DNA of 64,000 nt from Paenibacillus rhizosphaerae (GTDB lineage: Bacteria; Bacillota; Bacilli; Paenibacillales; Paenibacillaceae): the NCBI RefSeq assembly GCF_014192015.1, contig NZ_JACHXJ010000005.1, forward strand, positions 124,001 through 188,000. The letters are read 5' to 3'. This document shows, in pieces, positions 15,835 to 24,139 of this stretch. The notes beneath the pieces are model-generated. The model worked only from the letters and a program-made list of their open reading frames with translations, did no database searches and was not told the DNA's origin. The position numbers and the translations under genes were made by a program. How positions within the stretch are numbered: position 1 is the stretch's first letter; every line of letters starts with the position of its first letter.

Positions 15835-16545
15835 ATGATTATGAATGCGTTGCAAGGAAAAGTGGTTATTTTAACAGGAGCCTCCAGCGGCATCGGAGAA
15901 GCGACGGCGAGGGTCCTCGCCCGAAGCGGAGCCCGGATGGTGCTCGCAGCAAGACGCGGAGAACGGTTAGAGCAGCTCAAGTTGGCGATTGAGCAGGAAG
16001 GAGGTACAGCGGTCTATCAAGTAACGGATGTGAGCGTGGAGGCGCAGATGGAGGTTTTGGCCCGGCTCGCCCTCGATACATTCGGACAAATCGACGTGCT
16101 GGTGAACAACGCAGGGATCAAGTGGGACCGGATGATCGATGTGAACATCAAAGGTGTGCTCTATGGGATCGGGACTGTGCTGCCGCATATGCGGGAGCGC
16201 CGGCAGGGGCACATCATCAACGTCTCGTCGGTGACCGGACACATCGTCCGCAAAACGTGGGCGGTTTACTCAGGCACCAAATTCGCCGTTCGGGCGATCA
16301 CCGAAGCGCTGCGTCAAGAAGAGGCTGAGAACAACATCCGCACGACGATTATTTGTCCGGGAGGCGTCGACACCGAGCTGGTGCACACGATTACGAACGA
16401 AGAAGTGAAGCGGGACATCGAGGCTTCCATGGACATCGCCTTGACCCCGGAGGCCATCGCCCACGCTATTGCCTACGCCATATCCCAGCCGCCGCAAACG
16501 GCCGTCAATGAAATGATTGTAAGGCCCACCAGGCAGGAATTATAA
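15835..16545 (+). CDS. SDR family oxidoreductase with an internal in-frame deletion
   Basis: A 236-residue classical short-chain dehydrogenase/reductase. The cofactor loop TGASSGIG, DVS, NNAG, catalytic Ser in NVSSVTG and YSGTK (Tyr-x3-Lys) are present, followed by CPGGVDTEL. Between NNAGI and KWDRMIDVNIKGVLYG about 12 residues are missing: related enzymes have a loop (typically MPLSPL-x(5)-EWDRM) at this point, leading into helix alpha-E. The frame is kept. The loss touches the active-site rim and dimer helix, so activity is doubtful. ATG 15835 has AAAGGA nine bases upstream. The gene has a MerR-type promoter and its regulator follows. Aldehyde or electrophile stress is the usual inducer of this arrangement (inference). 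Confidence 0.85.
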   Translation: MIMNALQGKVVILTGASSGIGEATARVLARSGARMVLAARRGERLEQLKLAIEQEGGTAVYQVTDVSVEAQMEVLARLALDTFGQIDVLVNNAGIKWDRMIDVNIKGVLYGIGTVLPHMRERRQGHIINVSSVTGHIVRKTWAVYSGTKFAVRAITEALRQEEAENNIRTTIICPGGVDTELVHTITNEEVKRDIEASMDIALTPEAIAHAIAYAISQPPQTAVNEMIVRPTRQEL

Positions 16546-16558
16546 TACGAATAACCAT

Positions 16559-16582
16559 GGCTCACCTGTCGTCAGGTGGGCC
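16559..16582 (+). terminator. Hairpin between the SDR and MerR genes, weak terminator
   Basis: Ten-bp stem GGCTCACCTG / CAGGTGGGCC with loop TCGT. The following TTCGCTT is a poor T tract, so partial read-through into merR is likely and would allow feedback on the regulator. Confidence 0.5.
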
Positions 16583-16606
16583 TTCGCTTAGGAGGGATTT
16601 GGAGGT

Positions 16607-16981
16607 ATGAGCTACTCGATCGGGGAAGTGTCGGCCCATACCGGTTTGTCGATCCATACGCTGCGGTATTATGAAAAAGAAGGCATCATGCCGGGCGTTC
16701 AGCGCACCGAAAGCGGCATCCGCCTGTACGAAGCCAAAGATATCGAAGCGCTGGAGTTCATCTGCTGCTTGCGGGAAACGGGGATGGGCATTGCCGACAT
16801 TAAACGATTCGTCAACCAGGCGACCACCATTGAGGAGCGGCTGGAGCGGCTCCGGGAACAAAGGCAGCACGTCCTGGAGCAAATGGCCCGGTTTAAGAAA
16901 TATGAGGCTATGCTGGACCGCAAAATCGGTCTTTATCAAGACATGGCCCAAGGAGACTCCGATGAAAAACACCATGAGTAA
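16607..16981 (+). CDS. MerR family transcriptional regulator
   Basis: A 124-residue regulator. The MerR helix-turn-helix is clear (YSIGEVSAHTGLSIHTLRYY, EKEGIMPG), followed by the wing with GIRLYEAKDIEALEFI and a long dimerisation helix (ERLERLREQRQHVLEQMARF). There is no Cys-based metal site, and CLRETGMGIADIKRFV resembles the AdhR-type regulators that respond to electrophiles and activate oxidoreductase genes. A GGAGGT site precedes the ATG. It probably acts at the 19-bp-spacer promoter at 15768. Its last 20 bases overlap the next gene in another frame. Confidence 0.9.
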   Translation: MSYSIGEVSAHTGLSIHTLRYYEKEGIMPGVQRTESGIRLYEAKDIEALEFICCLRETGMGIADIKRFVNQATTIEERLERLREQRQHVLEQMARFKKYEAMLDRKIGLYQDMAQGDSDEKHHE

Positions 16982-17453
16982 CGTCAGGCTCGCCCTATAT
17001 CACCGGGATTATGAGGCTGGACTAGAAGCTTTTACGCTGCCTGAGGAGCAGCATGAATTCACCGCGCTACCGTTTGAAGTCATACAGAACGCGCTGGAGC
17101 GGAAGGAGCGGCATCCGATCGTCATTTTGGGGGATGAAGAGCCGGTCGGCTTTTTCATTCTGGACGAAGGGGAAGACCGGGGGCAGTACTCGGATAACCC
17201 CAATGCCCTGCTGCTGCGGGCATTCTCTATTGATCACAGGCACCAGGGACAAGGTTACGCGACGCAGTCCCTGCTCGGCCTGAAGGAGTTTGTCAAGCAG
17301 CATTTCCCGACGGCTGATGAAGTGGTCCTTGCCGTGAATATGAGAAACACTGCCGCGCGTCATGTCTATCTCAAAGCGGGTTTCCGTGATGAGGGACGCA
17401 CCCGGATCGGGCCGGCGGGTCCGCAGCACATTCTGGTGCTCGGGATATCATAG
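16962..17453 (+). CDS. GNAT family N-acetyltransferase
   Basis: A 163-residue acetyl-CoA-dependent acetyltransferase. The acetyl-CoA loop HQGQGYATQSLLGLKEF and the C-terminal motif NMRNTAARHVYLKAGF are typical of RimI/SpeG-like GNATs. AAGGAG at 16950-16955 lies 6 bases before ATG 16962. The gene overlaps the end of merR by 20 bases, showing translational coupling. The substrate is unknown, and the linkage suggests it belongs to the same stress response. A terminator follows. Confidence 0.87.
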   Translation: MKNTMSNVRLALYHRDYEAGLEAFTLPEEQHEFTALPFEVIQNALERKERHPIVILGDEEPVGFFILDEGEDRGQYSDNPNALLLRAFSIDHRHQGQGYATQSLLGLKEFVKQHFPTADEVVLAVNMRNTAARHVYLKAGFRDEGRTRIGPAGPQHILVLGIS

Positions 17454-17488
17454 GGAGAGCATAGAGAAGAAATGAATAAAGTTCCTTG

Positions 17489-17526
17489 CGGCGCAGGCGA
17501 TCCATTGGCTTGTGCCGTATTTTTTT
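17489..17526 (+). terminator. Rho-independent terminator
   Basis: CGGCGCAGGC (17489-17498) pairs with GCTTGTGCCG (17508-17517) with two G-T pairs, then TATTTTTTT. Confidence 0.75.
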
Positions 17527-17679
17527 CAAACGCGGCTGCAGCTGTTGGCTCTGAATTCCCTCCCCAATAAAATGACCTTTCCCTGGCGTCGCCTTCCCCA
17601 AACGACCGGCAGACAAGACTAAAATTGCATACCACCCGATTATATGCTATGACTGAACTACAATCTTAAAGGAATATAG

Positions 17680-19386
17680 GTGTGGGATCAGATGAGAATA
17701 AAAGCCCTGTTTATAGCTCCATATGCAGCCATGGAAAACTTGATCGAGACATGCCGTGCGGAAGAGAAGGATTTGGACCTTCAGATCCGGGTCGGAAATC
17801 TTCAAGAGGGGGTTGCCATCGCCAAGCAGGCGGAGGCCGAAGGGGTCGACGTCATCATCAGCCGCGGCGGAACGGCCAAGCTGATCGGGGAGGCCGTCGA
17901 TATCCCCGTCGTCGACGTGCATGTATCCGGCTATGACATGCTGCGGGTATTAACGCTGGCGAACGATTTTCCGCGGAAAAAGGCGATTGTCGGCTTTCCC
18001 GCCATCACCCTCGGCGCCAAGGCCATCATCGATTTGCTGGAAATTCCGATCGATATTTTCACGATTCATGACGAGGACGAGACGGAGAGCCTGCTCAGAA
18101 GGCTCAAGGAGGAAGGCTACCAGCTGATTATGGGGGATGTGGTGACCTTCGAAACGGCGTCCCGGCTGGGGCTTGTGGGCATTCTGATCCAGTCCGGGCG
18201 GGAAGCGATCTTTGATGCCTTTCAGGAGGCGAAGACCGTCTCCCGCTGGATGATGAAGAACCGGCAGGAAATCGAAAGGCTCAAAGCCGTGCTGCAGGTT
18301 ACGGCAGGGGATGTGATGGTCCTGGCGGAGAACGGGCAGGTGGTGTATGAGCAGTGGAAGCATTTTGATTCCCGTCCCGTCCCGCATGTCGGCTTGGATC
18401 GCCACGCTTTCCGGGAGACGGCAGCGGTCCGGGAAACCAGCCATGCGAGCGATGCGGATGGCAGGCCGCTGAAGATCGTCAAAACCCGGGTCACGGTGGA
18501 AAATGGGGCTTATTGGGTGTGCGAATTTTTGCGCGTCCATATGAATTCGCCGGCCGAGGCGGTTTTGCAGGTGAAGACGGGCACGCCGCCGCTGATCATT
18601 CATCAGAGCGAAGCGATGGACGCTTGTTTGTCGATGATCGACCGTTGCCTCTCCGCATCCCGGTTTGTGCTGATCGGGCCGAGGGGGGCCGGCAAGGAAT
18701 TGATCGCACGTTATATTCATGACCGCAAGTTTGGCGGGGAGGGCCTGCTCGCCTCCGTCCAGGCGGCCGATATGCTGGTCCTTGATCCCGAAGAAGTCGA
18801 CACGGAGATCAAGACGCTCCATATCCACGCGCTCGATATGATGGATAGCGGCCTGAAGGCAGAGCTGTGGCGGAGGATGAACGCTTTTCAGGGAAGGGGA
18901 ATTGCCCTCATCTTCACGATGGTTGAGGAGCAGCATTTGTGGGGAACCTATGAGGACGGGATCGCCCGGATTCATGTACCTGCGCTGGCGGAGCGAAAAG
19001 AGGATATCCGGGAGCTGGTTACCTCGTTTTTGCTGTATTTTAACCAAACGCAGGGCACCTCGCCTATTAAAATGACGGACAAGGGACTGGCCCTGTTAGT
19101 GGACTACGGCTGGCCGGGCAACGTATCGGAACTGCGGGCGCTGCTTCAGGAGGCGGTGCTTTTGGAGAAAGGGTACGTCATTGAGCATGCCTTGATCGAA
19201 CAGCTGCTGCAGCGAAAAGGCGAGGCTGCCGGAGCGATCGGCGGAGATCTGCTGAACGGCACGCTGGAACAGATCGAGAAGGCGATCATTGAGAAGGTGC
19301 TCGAGCAGGAAGGCTTCAACCAAACCAAGGCGGCGAAGCGCCTGAACATTAACCGGTCGACATTATGGAGAAAGCTAAAGGACTAA
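17680..19386 (+). CDS. PrpR N-terminal-domain regulator with degenerate AAA+ domain and Fis-type HTH
   Basis: A 568-residue regulator. Residues about 5-190 form the PrpR-N sensor domain (LFIAPYAAMENLIE; GVDVIISRGGTAKLI; PVVDVHVSGYDMLRVL; AIVGFPAITLGAKAI), followed by a PAS-like region (AGDVMVLAENGQVVYE). About 300-490 is an AAA+ module with a recognisable Walker A (IGPRGAGKELIARYIH), but the sigma-54 contact loop GAFTGA is absent and the Walker B is poor. The end is a Fis-like helix-turn-helix (GFNQTKAAKRLNINRSTLWRKLK). It is therefore unlikely to act through sigma-54. GTG 17680 has AAAGGA 6 bases upstream; ATG 17692 is an alternative. The next genes are a KdgT permease, DUF1537 kinase and PdxA2, which it probably controls. 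Confidence 0.85.
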   Translation: MWDQMRIKALFIAPYAAMENLIETCRAEEKDLDLQIRVGNLQEGVAIAKQAEAEGVDVIISRGGTAKLIGEAVDIPVVDVHVSGYDMLRVLTLANDFPRKKAIVGFPAITLGAKAIIDLLEIPIDIFTIHDEDETESLLRRLKEEGYQLIMGDVVTFETASRLGLVGILIQSGREAIFDAFQEAKTVSRWMMKNRQEIERLKAVLQVTAGDVMVLAENGQVVYEQWKHFDSRPVPHVGLDRHAFRETAAVRETSHASDADGRPLKIVKTRVTVENGAYWVCEFLRVHMNSPAEAVLQVKTGTPPLIIHQSEAMDACLSMIDRCLSASRFVLIGPRGAGKELIARYIHDRKFGGEGLLASVQAADMLVLDPEEVDTEIKTLHIHALDMMDSGLKAELWRRMNAFQGRGIALIFTMVEEQHLWGTYEDGIARIHVPALAERKEDIRELVTSFLLYFNQTQGTSPIKMTDKGLALLVDYGWPGNVSELRALLQEAVLLEKGYVIEHALIEQLLQRKGEAAGAIGGDLLNGTLEQIEKAIIEKVLEQEGFNQTKAAKRLNINRSTLWRKLKD

Positions 19387-19414
19387 TATGGATTCGCCAC
19401 AGATTGTTTAAATA

Positions 19415-19470
19415 TGCAACACTTTTAGTTAAATGAATTTTATTTAGCTAAAAAGTGTTGCATTATTTTT
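19415..19470 (+). terminator. Long AT-rich hairpin terminator after the PrpR-type gene
   Basis: TGCAACACTTTTAG (from 19415) pairs with CTAAAAAGTGTTGCA (ending 19462), an arm of about 20 bp including the inner TTAAAT/ATTTAG part, followed by TTATTTTTT. It uses one copy of the repeated CAACAC element, so termination and operator functions may overlap. Confidence 0.7.
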
Positions 19471-19472
19471 TG

Positions 19473-19482
19473 TAAACGTTTA
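19473..19482. promoter_or_regulatory. Cre-like palindrome upstream of the KdgT permease
   Basis: TAAACGTTTA is a perfect 10-bp palindrome inside TTGTAAACGTTTATCA, which matches the left half of the catabolite-response consensus but is one base too long on the right. TGTAATCG occurs twice just downstream. Catabolite control by CcpA is possible. Confidence 0.3.
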
Positions 19483-19563
19483 TCATAATCGATGTAATCG
19501 TTTTTTGTAATCGCTTTTACAGAACAAACTGTTTAAATTTACAACACAGGAGATGACACAGCC

Positions 19564-20526
19564 ATGAAAATAAAGGCAGCCATTGACAAAGTCCCCGGCG
19601 GGATGATGTTGATCCCTTTGCTGATCGGCGCCCTGATTCGGACGTTCTTTCCGCAAGTATTCGATATGCCGGAATTCAAAAGCTCGTTTACAGGCGGTCT
19701 GTTGACAGGCACATCCGCGCTGCTTGCCGCCTTTTATATTTGCTTGGGATCGACGATTCGGTTTCAGGCAACCGGTTACATTTTGAAGAAGGGCGTCAGC
19801 CTTTGGGCAGGTAAAATCGGTACGACCTTCTTGATCGCCCTGCTGATCAAAGCGATTTTCCCGGACCAGAACAATCTATTTCTGGGACTGTCGGCTCTGG
19901 CCATCATCGCGGCATTCTCCGACACCAACGGCGGCCTGTACATGGCGCTGATGGGTCAGCTCGGCAAGAAAAAGGAAGACGTCGCCGCGTATTCGATCAT
20001 GTCTCTGGAATCCGGCCCGTTCTTTACGATGCTCATTCTTGGCGTCGCCGGCCTGGCCAGCTTCCCGATTATGGCGTTTGTCTTTGCCATTCTGCCGCTA
20101 GTGCTCGGCATGATCCTCGGGAACCTCGACGAGAAGATGCGCGAGTTTCTGAGCAAGGGACAGGATGTCATCATCCCGCTCTTCTCGCTTGCGATTGGCG
20201 CCGGCATTAACTTGACCAACGTGGTCAAAGCCGGATTCTCCGGCGTCATTCTCGGGATTGGTGTTGTTGTGATCACCGGGATCGTCCTGTTCCTGATCGA
20301 CCGTCTGACCGGCGGCGACGGCGTGGCCGGGATTGCGGCTTCGTCGACGGCAGGCAACGCCTCGGCGGTACCGATGGCGGTTGCCGCAGTGTACTCCGGG
20401 TACAGCAGCATTGCTGCGGATGCAACGCTTCAGGTTACGGCATGCGTCATTGTGACGGCGATTCTGACCCCGCTTCTGACGACCTGGTTTGCAAGACGGG
20501 CGCAGCGGCGGAGTTCACAGGCGTAA
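19564..20526 (+). CDS. kdgT: 2-keto-3-deoxygluconate permease family transporter (KdgT)
   Basis: A 320-residue inner-membrane proton symporter of the KDGT family, about the normal length. It begins MKIKAAIDKVPGGMMLIPLLIG and shows GGLLTGTSALLAAFYICLG, AAFSDTNGGLYMALMGQ and GIAASSTAGNASAVPMAVAA, with about ten hydrophobic segments. KdgT proteins import 2-keto-3-deoxygluconate, but members encoded beside DUF1537 kinases transport other acid sugars; here a four-carbon acid such as D-threonate or D-erythronate is more likely. AGGAGATG lies upstream of the ATG. The kinase and dehydrogenase follow in the same operon. Confidence 0.88.
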   Translation: MKIKAAIDKVPGGMMLIPLLIGALIRTFFPQVFDMPEFKSSFTGGLLTGTSALLAAFYICLGSTIRFQATGYILKKGVSLWAGKIGTTFLIALLIKAIFPDQNNLFLGLSALAIIAAFSDTNGGLYMALMGQLGKKKEDVAAYSIMSLESGPFFTMLILGVAGLASFPIMAFVFAILPLVLGMILGNLDEKMREFLSKGQDVIIPLFSLAIGAGINLTNVVKAGFSGVILGIGVVVITGIVLFLIDRLTGGDGVAGIAASSTAGNASAVPMAVAAVYSGYSSIAADATLQVTACVIVTAILTPLLTTWFARRAQRRSSQA

Positions 20527-20565
20527 GTGGCATGGACAAGGAATCAAGTAAGGGAGTCGTTCAAC

Positions 20566-21864
20566 ATGCAGCATATGTACATTATCGCAGATGATTTGAC
20601 GGGAGCTAATGATGCCGGCGTGCAGCTGTCCAAGATCGGGATCACGTCCACCGTGTATCTCGATTCCCAGGCAGCTCCGGCCAAGCCGGACGGGGATGTT
20701 GCCATTATTGATACGGACACCCGGGCCGCCGGTGAGCAGGAAGCATACGACAACGTTTCTCAAGCAAGCAATCTGTTTTACCAGCAAGGGTATCTTCAAG
20801 TATATAAAAAAATGGACTCGACCTTACGGGGGAACGTGGCTGCCGAGCTGGCAGCCGTCGTTTCCGTTCATCAGCCGGAAGTGGTCGTGATTGCCCCGGC
20901 GTATCCGAAGATGAACCGTCAAACCCTTGACGGTTATCAGCATGTTCACGGGCAGCGCGTCTCGGAGACCGAATTCGGACGCGATCCCAAAACGCCGGTC
21001 CAGGATAGCTTCATCGCGAATTTGTTTCGGCCGTATGCAGGTCAGCAGAGCATCGTCCTGATCGACCTTGCGCAGCTGCACGGGCCGGCGGAACGGTTGA
21101 TGCAGACAATTGAGGAACATGCCGCATCGGGACGGACCTGGTTTATATGCGACGCGGCGACGGATGAAGATCTGCAAAAGATTGCCGAGGTTTTTGCCCG
21201 TGCGGGTAAAAAGACGGTATGGGCCGGTTCGGCCGGCCTGATCGAGTTTTTGCCGGAAGCGCTCCGGCTGAAGCGGACCGATGACCGTCCGGGGGACCGG
21301 CTGCGGGTCGCCAAGACGCTGACCGTGTCCGCAAGCTTGTCGCAGGTGACCAAGCAGCAGCTCGAGAACGTGCGGTCGATGCCGGACACCTGCTTCGTGG
21401 AGCTGGATCCGGTGGAGCTAATCAAGCGTACGTACGCTCTGCCGGACGTCATGGCCGCCTTGGCCAGGGAAGCGGATAAGAAGCATTTTGTATTGTTTGT
21501 CGATTCGTCGGTCGACAATAGAGAGGCAACGAAGCGGCTGGAAGCCGAGCTTTCGATCGGAAAAACCGAAATCGGCGAGACGATTTCCAGGGAGCTCGGG
21601 GCGATCGCCCGGGAGATCTTGGGCGCATACGAGGACATTAACGGCCTGATTCTGACTGGCGGCGATACCGCCAAGGCGGTATGCAATCAGCTGAACATGA
21701 ACCAGATGCAGCTGTGCACCGAGGTGGAGGCCGGGCTTCCGCTCGGAAAGCTGCGCGGCGGAGCGGATACAAGAGAGTACTGGGCCGTAACGAAGGCTGG
21801 AGGATTCGGTAATGAGCATTCTTTGATGAATGCGTTGATCTATATGAGTGGAGAGGATGAATGA
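20566..21864 (+). CDS. dtnK: DUF1537 four-carbon acid sugar kinase (D-threonate/D-erythronate kinase type)
   Basis: A 432-residue kinase. The N-terminal substrate domain has the signature MYIIADDLTGANDAGVQ and KKMDSTLRGNVAAEL. The C-terminal nucleotide domain has LILTGGDTAKAVCNQL and AGLPLGKLRGG. These are the hallmarks of the DUF1537/DtnK family, which phosphorylates C4 acid sugars at O4. Pairing with PdxA2 directly downstream (4-base overlap) matches the established D-threonate/D-erythronate route to dihydroxyacetone phosphate. ATG 20566 has AGGGAG 9 bases upstream. Which stereoisomer is used cannot be read from sequence; the gene symbol reflects the family only. Confidence 0.87.
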   Translation: MQHMYIIADDLTGANDAGVQLSKIGITSTVYLDSQAAPAKPDGDVAIIDTDTRAAGEQEAYDNVSQASNLFYQQGYLQVYKKMDSTLRGNVAAELAAVVSVHQPEVVVIAPAYPKMNRQTLDGYQHVHGQRVSETEFGRDPKTPVQDSFIANLFRPYAGQQSIVLIDLAQLHGPAERLMQTIEEHAASGRTWFICDAATDEDLQKIAEVFARAGKKTVWAGSAGLIEFLPEALRLKRTDDRPGDRLRVAKTLTVSASLSQVTKQQLENVRSMPDTCFVELDPVELIKRTYALPDVMAALAREADKKHFVLFVDSSVDNREATKRLEAELSIGKTEIGETISRELGAIAREILGAYEDINGLILTGGDTAKAVCNQLNMNQMQLCTEVEAGLPLGKLRGGADTREYWAVTKAGGFGNEHSLMNALIYMSGEDE

Positions 21865-22874
21865 AAATGAGCGAAACCAAAGCTGTCATTGGCATTACGA
21901 TGGGGGACGGAGCCGGTGTTGGACCCGAAATTATTCTGAAGAGCCTGCAGAACCAGGGGATTTACGACCTGTGTCATCCGCTGGTGATCGGGGATGCCAA
22001 AATTCTGAATCGGGCCAAGGCTTATGTCAACAGCAGCCTGAACGTCGAAGCGGTGACCGAGGATCAGCTCAGCACTCTGAACTATGAGCACGGCACCGTC
22101 TACTGCCTTGACCTGAATCTGCTTAGTGAAGACCTTCCGCTTGGACAGGTATCGGCTGAGGCCGGCCACGCGGCGTTCGAGTATTTGGCCAAAGCGATCG
22201 ATTTGGCGAAGAAGCAGCAGATCGACGCCATCTGCACCGCTCCGCTGAATAAGGAAGCCCTGCATAAAGGCGGCCACAAATACCCGGGCCATACGGAAAT
22301 TTTGGCCGATCTGACGGGAACAAGCGAGTTTTCCATGATGCTCTCCGCGCCGAACCTCAAGGTTATTCATGTCACGACTCACGTCGGTCTGATTGATGCG
22401 GTGAAAATGATCAATCCGGAGCGCGTATACCGCGTTATCCAATTGGCGCATGAGACGCTGACGAAGTCCGGCATCGCGCAGCCGCGCATCGCCGTTTGCG
22501 GCATCAATCCGCATGCGGGTGAGAACGGCCTGTTCGGCTACGGCGAGGAAGAGGAGAAGGTCGTGCCCGCCGTGCAGCGCGCCCAGGACGAGGGCATCAA
22601 CGTGGTCGGACCGCTGCCTGCGGACACGCTGTTCTTCCGCACCGTCCGCGGTGACTTCGATATCGTCGTCGCCATGTATCATGACCAGGGCCACGGACCG
22701 GTCAAGGTACTCGGCCTCGACGCAGGCGTGAACATCACCGTCGGCCTGCCGATTATCCGCACAAGCGTAGACCACGGCACCGCCTTTGACATTGCGGGCA
22801 AAGGGATCGTGGAAGAGAAGAGCATGATGGAAGCGATCCGCCAGGCGGTTGAACTGGCGCCGAAGAAACTATAA
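21861..22874 (+). CDS. pdxA2: PdxA2-type 4-phospho-D-threonate/erythronate dehydrogenase
   Basis: A 337-residue NAD-dependent dehydrogenase. PdxA hallmarks are GITMGDGAGVGPEIILKSL, CTAPLNKEALHKGG, PGHTEILADLTG, GINPHAGE, VAMYHDQGHGPVKVL and TSVDHGTAFDIAGKG, including metal-binding His residues. Because it is in an operon with a DUF1537 kinase and permease rather than with pyridoxal genes, it is assigned to the PdxA2 branch, which oxidises and decarboxylates the 4-phosphate to dihydroxyacetone phosphate. The ATG overlaps the kinase stop (ATGA); an alternative start ATG at 21867 is 10 bases from GAGAGG. A terminator follows. Confidence 0.88.
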   Translation: MKMSETKAVIGITMGDGAGVGPEIILKSLQNQGIYDLCHPLVIGDAKILNRAKAYVNSSLNVEAVTEDQLSTLNYEHGTVYCLDLNLLSEDLPLGQVSAEAGHAAFEYLAKAIDLAKKQQIDAICTAPLNKEALHKGGHKYPGHTEILADLTGTSEFSMMLSAPNLKVIHVTTHVGLIDAVKMINPERVYRVIQLAHETLTKSGIAQPRIAVCGINPHAGENGLFGYGEEEEKVVPAVQRAQDEGINVVGPLPADTLFFRTVRGDFDIVVAMYHDQGHGPVKVLGLDAGVNITVGLPIIRTSVDHGTAFDIAGKGIVEEKSMMEAIRQAVELAPKKL

Positions 22875-22890
22875 ATCAAGCTTAAGAAGT

Positions 22891-22922
22891 AGATGGCTCC
22901 TTAGATGGGGGCCATCTTTTTT
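22891..22922 (+). terminator. Rho-independent terminator of the acid-sugar operon
   Basis: AGATGGCTCC (22891-22900) pairs with GGGGCCATCT (22908-22917, one G-T pair), followed by TTTTTATTT. Confidence 0.88.
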
Positions 22923-23149
22923 ATTTCCCAGGTTCCTTTCATTATCGTTCAGAAAATATTCAGAAACAATTCAGCGGATTTTCATCCAAATGCTATACTG
23001 TTGTAATGGGAACCTCCCTGACTTACGTCTTAACAATGATAGGCGCGGCTGGTTTTCCGCATACTAAATAAAAATTTATATCATAGCAGCATTTACGGTA
23101 AAACGGCGATCCTATGGATATATCTGAATTGGGCAAAGGAGGGATGCTC

Positions 23150-24139
23150 ATGCTTAAGCGAATCTGGCCCTTCGGCCTGATTGTTCTTGTTCTCATATTT
23201 GCGTATATTCTGCTCCGGTTCATTCTCTCGTCCATGACCATCGGCGATTTGGTCGGGCAGATTCGGCTTCAGCAGGCCGATGATCCGTCCGTTAAGCATG
23301 TCGTGCTGATCGCCCAGGAGCTCGACAACCCGTTCTGGCGGGAAATGGAGCAGGGGGCGGAGGAAGCGGCGGGCAAGCTGGGGATGCGGATTGATTATAC
23401 CGGGCCGATCCGGATCAATCCCGCCGAGCAGATGAGGCTGCTGGAAAGGGCGATCGCATCCAGGCCCGACGGCATCCTTGTGCAGGGAATCGTGGATCCG
23501 GAATACGATGCGCTGATTCAAAGAGCCACAGGGCAAGGAATTCCGGTGATTACGGTTGACGCGGATGAACCAGGCAGCTCCCGCCTGGCCTATGTCGGAA
23601 CCGACAACCTGGGAGCGGGAAAACGAATGGGCGAATTGGTGCTGAAGGAAGCGGCCGGCCAAGGGAAGATCGGCGTCATGATCGGAAGCGAACGCGCCGA
23701 AAATATGCAGCTGCGCCTAGCGGGATTTCGTTCGGTGGTTTCTGCGGCTCCCGGCTTTGCCATCGTGGACGTCCGATCCTCCAACATCTCGCGGATCGGG
23801 GCGGCCAAGCAGGCTGAGGCGATGCTGAAGCAGCATCCGGACATCCAGACGATCGTCGGTTTCAGCTCCCTTGACGCGGCCGGAATTGTGGAAGGCATCC
23901 AAGCTGCGGGCAAGACGGGGATCCAGGTATACGGCTTTGATGACTTGCCCATTACCCGGCAGGGGATCGAGAAGGGCGACATCTCGGCGTCCATTGTGCA
24001 GTCTCCGAAAGAAATGGGGGCCCGGTCGATCGCTCTCTTGGACGAGCACTTTCATGGCAAGTCCTTTGCAGCCGAGTATTTTATCCCGACGAGCGTTATG
24101 GACAAGGCGGCGCTGAAGCTGGAGGTGGACGGCCCATGA
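23150..24139 (+). CDS. Membrane-anchored periplasmic-binding-protein-like sugar sensor
   Basis: A 329-residue protein. One N-terminal hydrophobic segment (IWPFGLIVLVLIFAYILL) is not followed by a lipobox or clear cleavage site, so it probably anchors the protein outside the membrane. The rest is a class B sugar-binding protein (VVLIAQELDNPFWREMEQGA; PDGILVQGIVDPEYDALI; GIPVITVDADEPGSSRLAYVG; GFSSLDAAGIVEGIQAAG; VYGFDDLP). No ABC transporter genes accompany it; instead it overlaps a YesM kinase by 4 bases. ATG 23150 is 7 bases after AAAGGAGG. This fits the XylFII-LytS/YesN style of three-component sugar sensing, where the binding protein presents sugar to the kinase (inference). Confidence 0.82.
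   Translation: MLKRIWPFGLIVLVLIFAYILLRFILSSMTIGDLVGQIRLQQADDPSVKHVVLIAQELDNPFWREMEQGAEEAAGKLGMRIDYTGPIRINPAEQMRLLERAIASRPDGILVQGIVDPEYDALIQRATGQGIPVITVDADEPGSSRLAYVGTDNLGAGKRMGELVLKEAAGQGKIGVMIGSERAENMQLRLAGFRSVVSAAPGFAIVDVRSSNISRIGAAKQAEAMLKQHPDIQTIVGFSSLDAAGIVEGIQAAGKTGIQVYGFDDLPITRQGIEKGDISASIVQSPKEMGARSIALLDEHFHGKSFAAEYFIPTSVMDKAALKLEVDGP

Larger units (their letters stand above)
19405..19547. promoter_or_regulatory. Repeated TGTTTAAAT-x-CAACAC elements, probable regulator sites
   Basis: TGTTTAAATATGCAACAC (19405-19422) and TGTTTAAATTTACAACAC (19530-19547) agree at 16 of 18 bases and bracket the gap between the PrpR-type gene and the permease. The second copy lies 17 bases upstream of the permease ATG. 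The core TGCAACAC also recurs inverted at 19455-19462. Binding by the upstream regulator is inferred. Confidence 0.5.

Noticed and set aside
17950..19047. A 365-codon minus-strand frame over the PrpR-type regulator
   Set aside because: It is the antisense shadow of a gene with PrpR-N and Fis HTH motifs; no start signal.
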